This document shows, piece after piece, positions 1-5,367 of a stretch of DNA of 5,367 bases (within the stretch, counting starts at the first letter, position 1; each line of letters begins with the position of its first letter). The translations under genes and the position numbers were made by a program. The notes beneath the pieces were generated by a model. The model was not told where the DNA came from, did no database searches, and saw only the letters and a list, made by a program, of their open reading frames with translations. Source of the stretch: an uncultured Collinsella sp. (GTDB lineage Bacteria; Actinomycetota; Coriobacteriia; Coriobacteriales; Coriobacteriaceae); assembly GCA_958448375.1 (NCBI GenBank), contig CAUDDU010000081.1, positions 1 to 5,367 of the forward strand, read 5' to 3'.

Positions 1-641
1 TAGACGGTGCCCGGGCAGATCATGTAGATGGGCGGCTTCTGCGACTCCATGGTGTGGATCTGCACGCCCGAGGTCTGGGTGCGCAGCAGCACGTCGGACT
101 CGCCGTGGGCGTGAGCCTCGGGGTGTGCGACGCTGCCGGGGTTGTTGTCGACCACGTAGAAGGTGTCGCGGGCCGAGCGGCTCGGGTGATCCATGGGGGC
201 GTTGAGCGCGGTGAAGTTGTAGTAGGAGGTGTCGACCATGGGACCGGACTCGACGGTGTAGCCGATGCCGCAGAAGATGTCCTCGGCCTCCTCGATGATC
301 TGCTTGATCAGGTGCTGGTGACCGATCTGCGGACGGATGCCCGGCAGCGTGATATCGACGGCCTCGTGCTCGAGTGTGTGCTTGAGGGCGGCGGCCTTCA
401 TCTCGGTGGTGCGCGCGTCGAGCATGCCCTCAATCAGCTGGCGCATCTCGTTGGCGCGCTTGCCCATCATGGGACGATCCTCGGGGGCGAGCTTGCCCAT
501 CATGCGCATCAGGCCAGTGATGCGGCCCTTGCGGCCGAGCAGCTCAACGCGCGCGGCCTCGAGCTTTGCGGCGTCGTCGGCGCCCGCGACGAGCTCCTTG
601 GCCTCTTCCTCGAGTTTGACCAGATCATCAATCAGACTCAT
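1..641 (-). CDS. pheS: Phenylalanyl-tRNA synthetase alpha subunit, N-terminal 213 residues (3' end outside window)
   Basis: PheS is the catalytic alpha chain of the cytoplasmic alpha2-beta2 enzyme that charges tRNA-Phe with phenylalanine. The reading frame opens at ATG 641 after an AAGGGA ribosome-binding site (651-646, 4 nt spacing) and stays open to the left edge. Residues 1-90 form the expected N-terminal helical coiled-coil arm, with the typical RVELLGRKGRIT segment at 31-42. LPGIRP (99-104) begins the class II core. The motif 1 region (122-155) contains FCGIGYTVESGP and NFTALNAPMDHPSR. RTQTSGVQ (187-194) begins the motif 2 region. Compared with E. coli PheS there is a longer His/Gly-rich loop at about 165-184, and the usual VQIR is VQIH (His196). 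The gene is preceded by a Phe-specific T-box, which independently supports the call. pheT is expected just beyond the left edge but cannot be seen. Identity is certain; only the C-terminal part is missing. Confidence 0.97.
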   Translation of the reverse strand, partial: MSLIDDLVKLEEEAKELVAGADDAAKLEAARVELLGRKGRITGLMRMMGKLAPEDRPMMGKRANEMRQLIEGMLDARTTEMKAAALKHTLEHEAVDITLPGIRPQIGHQHLIKQIIEEAEDIFCGIGYTVESGPMVDTSYYNFTALNAPMDHPSRSARDTFYVVDNNPGSVAHPEAHAHGESDVLLRTQTSGVQIHTMESQKPPIYMICPGTV

Positions 642-726
642 GTCTTCCCTTTCGTCTCTCGCGCTCCCCGCTTGCCGAGGCGGCTGCCGCCGTCTGACGT
701 TGCGAAAACGCGGCCCGGTTCGGTAA
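642..726 (-). other. Untranslated spacer between T-box terminator and pheS start
   Basis: These 85 bases lie downstream of the attenuator and upstream of the pheS ATG. They contain the pheS ribosome-binding site (AAGGGA, 651-646) and a small GC-rich inverted repeat (GGCG/CGCC around 690-675) that might fold locally. No open reading frame with a supported start is seen here, and no second regulatory motif is recognised. Confidence 0.6.
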
Positions 727-768
727 CAAAAAACCGCCCTCGGGCATGTGCATTGCCCAAGGACGGTT
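727..768 (-). terminator. Regulated intrinsic terminator of the pheS T-box
   Basis: On the minus strand a 13-bp stem is formed by CCGTCCTTGGGCA (766-754) and TGCCCGAGGGCGG (746-734), with two G-U pairs and a 7-nt loop. It can be extended by two A-U pairs (768-767 with 733-732). A run of six U residues (733-728) follows. The 5' arm of this stem is the same sequence that forms the 3' side of the T-box antiterminator, so the two structures exclude each other. That is the switching element of a transcriptional T-box. Confidence 0.95.
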
Positions 769-1012
769 GAATTCCGCGGTACCACCTTGTTTGACCCGGC
801 GGATGTCTGGCCCGCCGCGCCCACTCTTTGCCCCTTGTCGCGAGGCTCACGGCTTCCCTACTGGGGCTTCGCCGCCGCTGGCCGCGTGCCCGTTGAGGTC
901 GCTGCTCGGGAGTGAACGCTTGGCCCTTGTCACCGCAGGAAGGCTTGCAGCCCATGACCTTCCCTCTCTTGCCGGCGACGCGGCGGGCAAAACCCTCTCC
1001 GTCAACGCATTG
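727..1012 (-). promoter_or_regulatory. T-box riboswitch leader of pheS (tRNA-Phe sensing, transcriptional)
   Basis: This untranslated leader binds uncharged tRNA-Phe and then lets transcription continue into pheS. Read on the minus strand, Stem I is closed by CGTTGA (1007-1002) pairing with TCAACG (896-891). The specifier loop is flanked by GGAG/CTCC (1000-997 with 912-909) and GCCC/GGGC (988-985 with 926-923). It contains the codon UUC at 916-914 followed by A. The distal part has GTCGCC/GGTGAC (979-974, 934-929), an AGAGAGG bulge (about 968-962), a GGAAGG/CCTTCC helix (963-958, 943-938) and a UGCAA-containing apical loop. A Stem III hairpin lies at 817-797. The conserved T-box AAGGTGGTACCGCGG follows (788-774). 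The antiterminator pairs CAAGG (789-785) with CCUUG (762-758) and GCGG (777-774) with CCGU (766-763), leaving a 7-nt UGGUACC bulge. Its variable base U fits the A discriminator base of tRNA-Phe. The assignment is very secure; exact 5' end and Stem II folding are not. Confidence 0.96.
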
Positions 1013-1014
1013 GG

Positions 1015-1026
1015 CTATAGGATACC
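1015..1026 (-). promoter_or_regulatory. Candidate promoter (extended -10) for the pheS T-box transcript
   Basis: Minus strand TGGTATCCT (1026-1018 region; hexamer TATCCT at 1024-1019) resembles an extended -10 element (TGn plus hexamer). It would place the transcription start near 1012, a few bases before the first helix of T-box Stem I at 1007, as is usual for these leaders. No convincing -35 hexamer is seen at 16-18 bp upstream, so the call rests on position and the -10-like match only. Confidence 0.4.
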
Positions 1027-1145
1027 ACATTGTGTGGGCGTATCGCCGCGTTCCGTTTTGTTCGTGCTGGGTACAAGGCAGGTAGCTGTGCAAACTGGCC
1101 GTGCGCCCAGCCGTGGCGTTCGGCTCGCGAGATCAAGGATATGGT
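1027..1145. promoter_or_regulatory. Divergent intergenic region between the pheS leader and the M32 peptidase gene
   Basis: This stretch must hold the plus-strand promoter of the peptidase gene and any upstream part of the pheS promoter. I could not find a plus-strand -35/-10 pair with good spacing; TTCCGT (1051-1056) with TACAAG (1072-1077) has only a 15-bp spacer and is weak. The peptidase ribosome-binding site is AAGGAT at 1135-1140. No other motif, repeat or small gene can be supported. Confidence 0.35.
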
Positions 1146-2720
1146 ATGGAAAAGAAGCACGATAAGAAGGCCAAGCCCGCAGCGGGCAAGACGCCCAAAG
1201 GCATGAAGGTCGATAAGGCCGTCAAAAAATTCCGCAAGCTCGAAGGCAAACTGTGGACCCGCGAGTACCTGCTCAAGATTGCCGAGTTTGACGGCGCGAC
1301 CATTGCTCCCGCCAACGGTGCCGCCGCCCGTGCCGACGCCATGGGCACCCTTGCCGGCGAGCACCATAAGCTCCTGACCAGCGAAAAGTCTGTCGAACTT
1401 GTACGTTCGCTGGCACGCGAGACCGTCACCGGCGGAAAGATCGACGACCCACAGCTGCTTGACGAGATTCGCGTGCTCGGCCGCGACCAGCGCGAGGCAA
1501 GCGTCATCCCCACCGAGGAGGCCGAGGCCTGGACCAGGCTCACCTGCGAGGCCGACGCCGTGTGGCACAAGGCCAAAGCGGCCAACGACTGGGCGAGCTT
1601 TGAGCCCTATGTGGACAAAATCGTCAGCCAGCTCAAGCATCAGGCCGAGCTCATGGACCCCAAGCGCGACCCATACGACGTGTGGCTCGACCAGTACGAG
1701 CGCGGCCTTTCCACCGAGAGCTTCGATGCGTTTTGCGACGAGGTTAAGGCCACGGTCGTGCCGCTCGTGCACGCCATCGGCGAGCGCGGCCAGCAGCCCG
1801 CTGCAGACTTTTTGCACGCCCGCGTGCCCGAGGCCGCCCAGCGCGCCATGAGCTTCGACCTGATGAAACTCGTCGGCCTGGACCTGGACGACACCACGCT
1901 TGCCTTTACCGAGCATCCGTTTAGCGAGGGCTTCTCGGTGGGCGACGCGCGCATCGCCACGCACATCTACGAGGACGATTGCATCTCCAACGTCTACAGC
2001 ATCATCCACGAGGCCGGCCACGCCATGTACGAGCTGGGCGTGAACCCCGCCTACGCGCGCACGTGCCTGGAGGGCGGCACCTCCATGGGCATCCACGAGA
2101 GCCAGAGCCGCTTTTTCGAGAACACCGTGGGCCGCAGCCGCGCCTTTATGGGACCGCTGCTCGAGGTGCTGCGCCGCCACGCGCCCGAGGTCTACGGCAA
2201 CGTGGACGAGGACACGCTCTACCGCGCCGTGAACATCGCTCAGCCGTCGCTGATCCGTACCGAGGCCGACGAGCTCACCTACCCGCTGCATATCATGGTG
2301 CGTTACGAGATTGAGCGCATGCTGTTTGCCGGCGAGGCCACGGCCAAGGACATCCCCGCGCTTTGGAATCGCTTTATGGACGAGTACCTGGGCATTCCCG
2401 TTCCCGACGACACACGCGGCTGCCTGCAAGATACGCACTGGAGCGGCGGCTCGTTTGGCTACTTCCCCACGTATGCGCTGGGTAGCGCCTACGATGCCAT
2501 GTTTGTGCCGGCCATGTGCCGCGACGGCGTCGACCTCAATGGCGCCTGTGCGAGCGGCGATCTGGCGCCCGTCCGCGCCTGGCTGGGCGAGCACATTTGG
2601 CAGTGGGGCCGCGCCAAGGACGCGCCGGAACTCATCAAGGGCGCATGCGGCATGGCGTTCGATGCCCGCTACTACTGCAGCTACCTGCAGGACAAGTTCA
2701 CCACGCTCTACGAGCTGTAA
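1146..2720 (+). CDS. M32-family metallocarboxypeptidase (carboxypeptidase Taq type)
   Basis: This 524-residue enzyme is predicted to be a cytoplasmic zinc carboxypeptidase that removes C-terminal residues from peptides. The zinc site is intact: HEAGH at 288-292, and HESQS at 317-321 supplies Glu318. This gives the His288/His292/Glu318 set, with Glu318 30 residues after His288 as in characterised M32 enzymes. Other family motifs are RTEADELTYPLH (371 onward), DTRGCLQDTHWS (422-433) and GSFGYFPTY (435-443). Length matches the roughly 500-residue family. I chose ATG 1146 because AAGGAT lies 5 nt upstream; an in-frame GTG at 1101 has no clear ribosome-binding site. The first 35 residues are unusually basic, with 13 lysines, and form an extension ahead of the family core. 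There is no signal peptide or membrane segment. The gene is single, divergent from pheS and convergent with glmM, so the neighbours do not define its substrate. Confidence 0.95.
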   Translation: MEKKHDKKAKPAAGKTPKGMKVDKAVKKFRKLEGKLWTREYLLKIAEFDGATIAPANGAAARADAMGTLAGEHHKLLTSEKSVELVRSLARETVTGGKIDDPQLLDEIRVLGRDQREASVIPTEEAEAWTRLTCEADAVWHKAKAANDWASFEPYVDKIVSQLKHQAELMDPKRDPYDVWLDQYERGLSTESFDAFCDEVKATVVPLVHAIGERGQQPAADFLHARVPEAAQRAMSFDLMKLVGLDLDDTTLAFTEHPFSEGFSVGDARIATHIYEDDCISNVYSIIHEAGHAMYELGVNPAYARTCLEGGTSMGIHESQSRFFENTVGRSRAFMGPLLEVLRRHAPEVYGNVDEDTLYRAVNIAQPSLIRTEADELTYPLHIMVRYEIERMLFAGEATAKDIPALWNRFMDEYLGIPVPDDTRGCLQDTHWSGGSFGYFPTYALGSAYDAMFVPAMCRDGVDLNGACASGDLAPVRAWLGEHIWQWGRAKDAPELIKGACGMAFDARYYCSYLQDKFTTLYEL

Positions 2721-2742
2721 GGCATAACCGACACGTCAACGC

Positions 2743-2781
2743 AAAGGGGACGCCGCGGAACCAATCCGCGGCGCCCCCTTT
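2743..2781. terminator. Bidirectional hairpin terminator between convergent peptidase and glmM genes
   Basis: AAAGGGG plus CGCCGCGG (2743-2749, 2751-2758) pairs with CCGCGGCG plus CCCCTTT (2766-2773, 2775-2781). One mismatch (A2750/C2774) interrupts the stem, and the loop is 7 nt. The stem lies 22 bp after the peptidase stop and 36 bp after the glmM stop, and it starts with A's and ends with T's, so it could serve both strands. The T runs are only 3 nt, so efficiency as an intrinsic terminator is uncertain. Confidence 0.75.
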
Positions 2782-2817
2782 CCACCTAGTTGTTTAAGAA
2801 CGTCCCCAATGACTACC

Positions 2818-4149
2818 TTACAGAGCCTCGAGCGCGTTGGCGATGCGCTTCATGGCGGCATCGGCGGATGCTTGGTCGGGCGCCTCGGCCAGCACGCGGA
2901 TAACCGACTCGGTTCCGCTCTTGCGCACGAGCACGCGGCCCTCGCCTGCCAGCGCAGCCTCGGCCTCGGCGATGGCGTTCTGCACGCCCATGTTCTCGAG
3001 CGCGGCGTCCTTGTCCGCCACGTGCACGGCCACCTGCGCCTGCGGCAGCAGCTTGCACGGAGCCGTGAGCTGCGAGAGCGTCTCGCGCTCGGCACGAATC
3101 ACTTCCATCACGCGCAGCGAGGTCATAATGCCGTCGCCCGTGCGCTCGATATCGCCAAAGATCGTATGGCCCGTCTGCTCGCCACCCAGGCTGTAGCCGC
3201 CCTCGCGCATCTTGGCATACACGTGACGGTCGCCCACGCCGCTGGTCACGGCGCTCAGACCGGCAAGCTCCAGCGACTTGACCAGGCCAAAGTTGCTGGC
3301 AATCGTCGGCACCACGGTACCGCCCGAGAGTCGCCCGTGCTTGTTCAGATACACGCCGCACACGTACAGGATCTGGTCGCCGTCTACCACGCGACCGCGC
3401 TCATCCACGGCCAGGCAGCGGTCGGCATCGCCGTCGTAGGCAAAACCCACGTCCAGGCCCTGCTCCACCACATGGCGCTGCAGACGCTCCATATGCGTGG
3501 AGCCGCAGTCGACGTTGATGTTAAAACCATCGGGCGCGGCGTTGATCACGCGCACGTCAGCGCCCAGCGCGTCGAACACCGGCTTGGCCACCGAGGAAGC
3601 CGAGCCGTTGGCGCAGTCGATACCGATCTTGACGCCCTGCAGCGAAAAGTTCACGCTGGCGATGAGCGAAGCAATGTAGCGGTTGCGGCCCTGCATGTAG
3701 TCCACCGTGGCGCCGATGTGGTTGCCCGTGGCCAGCGGCACCTCGCTCTTGCCATCGATGTAGTCCTCGATGAGCTCCAGTACGTCCTCGTCCATCTTAA
3801 AGCCGTCGCTGTTGACGAGCTTAATGCCGTTATCGCAAAACGGGTTGTGGCTCGCGCTGATCATGATGCCGCAATCGAAGCAGCCCTCCACGGTCTGATG
3901 CGCCACGCCCGGCGTGGGGATCACGTGCAGCATATAGGCGTCCGCACCGCTCGCGACCAGACCGCTCACCAGCGCCGCCTCGAACATATAACTCGAGCGA
4001 CGCGTGTCCTTGCCCACGATGACGCGTGCCTTGCGCTCGCGGTTGGCGCCGTAATACCAGCCCACAAAACGGCCAATCTTATAAGCGTGCTCTACCGTCA
4101 GCCCAACGTTGGCCTCACCGCGAAAGCCGTCGGTGCCAAAGTACTTCAT
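2818..4149 (-). CDS. glmM: Phosphoglucosamine mutase
   Basis: GlmM interconverts glucosamine-6-phosphate and glucosamine-1-phosphate in the cytoplasm, the step before GlmU makes UDP-GlcNAc for peptidoglycan and other envelope glycans. The 443-residue length is normal for the family. FGTDGFRG at 4-11 is the N-terminal substrate-loop signature. ISASHNP (97-103) holds the phosphorylated catalytic Ser100. DGDADR (239-244) gives the Mg2+ ligands Asp239, Asp241 and Asp243. GGEQTGH (322-328) is the sugar-recognition loop, and its Glu-Gln with a small residue favours GlmM over general phosphoglucomutase. RKSGTES (409-415) is the phosphate-binding loop of domain 4, but the usual Pro after GTE is Ser415. 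The start ATG 4149 follows a strong AAGGAG (4160-4155). The gene lies downstream of a DUF4012 gene on the same strand, with a terminator-like hairpin between them. Call is very secure; the related mutases PgcA/ManB are less likely given length and motifs. Confidence 0.96.
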   Translation of the reverse strand: MKYFGTDGFRGEANVGLTVEHAYKIGRFVGWYYGANRERKARVIVGKDTRRSSYMFEAALVSGLVASGADAYMLHVIPTPGVAHQTVEGCFDCGIMISASHNPFCDNGIKLVNSDGFKMDEDVLELIEDYIDGKSEVPLATGNHIGATVDYMQGRNRYIASLIASVNFSLQGVKIGIDCANGSASSVAKPVFDALGADVRVINAAPDGFNINVDCGSTHMERLQRHVVEQGLDVGFAYDGDADRCLAVDERGRVVDGDQILYVCGVYLNKHGRLSGGTVVPTIASNFGLVKSLELAGLSAVTSGVGDRHVYAKMREGGYSLGGEQTGHTIFGDIERTGDGIMTSLRVMEVIRAERETLSQLTAPCKLLPQAQVAVHVADKDAALENMGVQNAIAEAEAALAGEGRVLVRKSGTESVIRVLAEAPDQASADAAMKRIANALEAL

Positions 4150-4162
4150 GCGCTCTCCTTAC

Positions 4163-4195
4163 AAAATAGGGGCGGACAGATTGCCTGTCCGCCCC
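4163..4195 (-). terminator. Intrinsic terminator after the DUF4012 gene, directly upstream of glmM
   Basis: On the minus strand GGGGCGGACAG (4195-4185) and CTGTCCGCCCC (4179-4169) form a perfect 11-bp GC-rich stem with a 5-nt loop (4184-4180). It is followed by UAUUUU (4168-4163). This is a strong intrinsic terminator for minus-strand transcription coming from the DUF4012 gene. The plus strand lacks a T run, so it works one way. The U tract ends only 2 nt before the glmM ribosome-binding site, leaving no room for a separate glmM promoter between them. Confidence 0.9.
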
Positions 4196-4232
4196 AAAAT
4201 GGTACTCGATTATCTGCGCTACCAGAAAAACC

Positions 4233-5367
4233 CTACGCCGACGCGCTGTCGCGAGCCGCCTGGCATGTAGGAGTCTGACGCAGCGTAAGCGGCTTGTCCC
4301 CCGCCTCGGCCGACGTGGTCAGCGTATACGTGATCGTCGTCGTCTCGCCAGCATGCAGGTCAACGGTGCCCGAATAGAAGGGGATTCCATGCCACGTAGC
4401 GGCGCCAAGACCAAACTGTGTGCCCTCAACCGTAAGGTCACTGATGTTGCCGCCCGTCGGGGCAAACAACGAGACATTCAGGCGTTCGTCGTCACGCGCG
4501 GCATCGGGCGCGCTCGCCGCAACGTAGTCGGGCAGCTTGCCAGCCTCCTCCTGCGTCATGATGTTCGTCAGGGTAACGGTGATGCGATAGGAGCACGTGC
4601 CGTCGCCGTTCTTCACGCCCTGACCAATCTGAGTGTCGGCGTTCAGATACCAGTCGAGCTTGGAGAAGCTCAGGTTGTTAAAGTAAACGCCGGCAACAGG
4701 ATCGGCACTCGGGTCATCCGGATCGGGCAGCGAAGCGTCAATGCCCGTCTCTTTGATGGCATTCTGCTCATCATCGTTTCTCATCCACGCGATCAGGCGG
4801 CCCTCTTCGGCACCGCGCTCAACGGCGCTGACAAGCTTCGTAACATCGACATCGCCGATACCGCCAAGGATCTTGTCGAAGGCAGCGCTGGCGACGGATG
4901 CAAAGATGCCGTCAGACTCCTCGACCGGATAGTTCCAGTACACATCGTGCATGAGGACCTTTGCGGCGTTGGTGCCGTCGACAACCGTTCCGTCGGGCAG
5001 TGACACGTTACCGACCAGGCCCAGCAGATACTGCAGGAACACCGGGTCGATACCGATGACGCCATCAACGTCCTGTCCATACTGGGACTTCCACAGCGCG
5101 GCGACACGCTGCGAGTTGCGGGGCCAATCAGGCGAATAGGTATTGCCCGAGTTGTACAGGTTACTGTGGTTGCCGAACAGCGCCTCATCCTCTTCGTCGA
5201 CGCTCTCGACTGCCTCATCCTCGCTGAGTCCAATGCGGGGAACAAACTCGCCAATCGACATCTGGCCGTCAGTGACCGAAATCAGGCCCTGCGAACCGCC
5301 AAAGCCGCCGCAAGCACGAATCTCGACGTTGTTCATGGCGTACATAAGGTAGTTGCGCGTCTGGCCG
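4233..5367 (-). CDS. DUF4012 domain-containing protein, C-terminal 377 residues (N-terminus outside window)
   Basis: The frame is open to the right edge and ends with TAG at 4235-4233, so the gene begins outside the window; an internal ATG at 5345 is not the start because the family motif begins before it. The visible part opens with RNYLMYAMNN, VEIRACGGFGGSQG (residues 4-27 of the visible part), the hallmark DUF4012 motif usually seen as NNAE(I/L)R-TGGF-GS. Further family features are an S/T-P-D-WP stretch before an alpha helix, DVDGVIGIDPVFLQYLLG, LPDGTVV, and NAAKVLMHDVYWNYP. The last 130 residues are rich in beta-strand-like segments (YRITVTLTN, HAGETTTITYTLTT), suggesting a beta-sandwich. 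No membrane segment is visible; full-length family members normally have an N-terminal membrane anchor with the rest outside the cell (family knowledge). Biochemical function is unknown; such genes often lie near envelope or exopolysaccharide genes. Adjacency to glmM fits an envelope role but does not prove it. Confidence 0.85.
   Translation of the reverse strand, partial: GQTRNYLMYAMNNVEIRACGGFGGSQGLISVTDGQMSIGEFVPRIGLSEDEAVESVDEEDEALFGNHSNLYNSGNTYSPDWPRNSQRVAALWKSQYGQDVDGVIGIDPVFLQYLLGLVGNVSLPDGTVVDGTNAAKVLMHDVYWNYPVEESDGIFASVASAAFDKILGGIGDVDVTKLVSAVERGAEEGRLIAWMRNDDEQNAIKETGIDASLPDPDDPSADPVAGVYFNNLSFSKLDWYLNADTQIGQGVKNGDGTCSYRITVTLTNIMTQEEAGKLPDYVAASAPDAARDDERLNVSLFAPTGGNISDLTVEGTQFGLGAATWHGIPFYSGTVDLHAGETTTITYTLTTSAEAGDKPLTLRQTPTCQAARDSASA

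Noticed and set aside
54..770. 238-codon plus-strand frame opposite pheS and its leader
   Set aside because: It overlaps the certain pheS coding sequence antisense and continues through the T-box terminator; no ribosome-binding site or family similarity is visible.
1101..1145. Upstream GTG start at 1101 for the M32 peptidase
   Set aside because: No ribosome-binding site precedes it, while ATG 1146 has AAGGAT at good spacing; the extra 15 residues match nothing in the family.
638..1165. Open frames on both strands across the pheS leader (151 and 139 codons)
   Set aside because: The region is fully explained by a structured T-box RNA. The frames have basic, low-complexity translations and no plausible start signals.
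1002..2594. 530-codon open frame on the minus strand opposite the M32 peptidase
   Set aside because: It lies entirely antisense to a gene with an intact zinc site and many family motifs, and it extends into the T-box Stem I region. Its composition (Ala/Val/His/Gly/Leu-rich, no recognisable motif) is what the third-position GC bias of the real gene produces on the opposite strand.
2809..4278. 489-codon open frame on the plus strand opposite glmM
   Set aside because: It is antisense to glmM across its whole length, has no recognisable domain, and runs through both the glmM terminator hairpin and the end of the DUF4012 gene. It is a codon-bias shadow.
4233..5345. Complete 370-residue gene starting at ATG 5345
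   Set aside because: The DUF4012 motif begins before this ATG (GQTRNYL precedes it in frame) and the frame is open to the window edge, so the Met is internal and the gene is partial.
1..5367. CRISPR arrays, insertion sequences, tRNA/rRNA genes, defence or mobile systems
   Set aside because: I saw no regularly spaced repeats, no transposase or integrase motifs, no terminal inverted repeats with target duplications and no tRNA-like cloverleaf. The window is ordinary core-genome sequence.

Overview
This is a GC-rich bacterial window with four protein genes and three well-defined regulatory RNA structures. The protein sequences, the high GC content and the codon use fit an actinobacterium of the class Coriobacteriia, most likely a gut Collinsella-like organism. 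That taxonomic call is inference; no rRNA or other marker is present to fix it.

Layout from left to right. Positions 1-641 (minus strand) carry the first 213 codons of pheS, the phenylalanyl-tRNA synthetase alpha chain, whose 3' end runs off the left edge. The roughly 370 bases upstream of it, 642 to about 1012, hold a textbook transcriptional T-box leader. It has Stem I with a UUC (Phe) specifier, Stem III, the conserved T-box sequence, an antiterminator and a mutually exclusive terminator. Beyond a divergent intergenic stretch, 1146-2720 (plus strand) encodes an M32-family metallocarboxypeptidase (carboxypeptidase Taq type) with an intact zinc site. A GC-rich hairpin at 2743-2781 separates it from the convergent gene glmM (2818-4149, minus strand), phosphoglucosamine mutase. 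Upstream of glmM on the same strand is a DUF4012-type protein (4233-5367) whose N-terminus lies beyond the right edge. A strong minus-strand terminator-like hairpin sits between these two genes and almost touches the glmM ribosome-binding site.

Functionally, the left part is translation (charging of tRNA-Phe, with tRNA-sensing feedback) and the middle is peptide turnover. The right part is linked to the cell envelope: GlmM makes glucosamine-1-phosphate for UDP-GlcNAc, and DUF4012 proteins are typically envelope-associated with unknown function. I see no mobile element, CRISPR array, tRNA or rRNA gene, and no sign of a new multi-gene system. The most interesting points are regulatory: the complete Phe T-box and the terminator abutting the glmM start.
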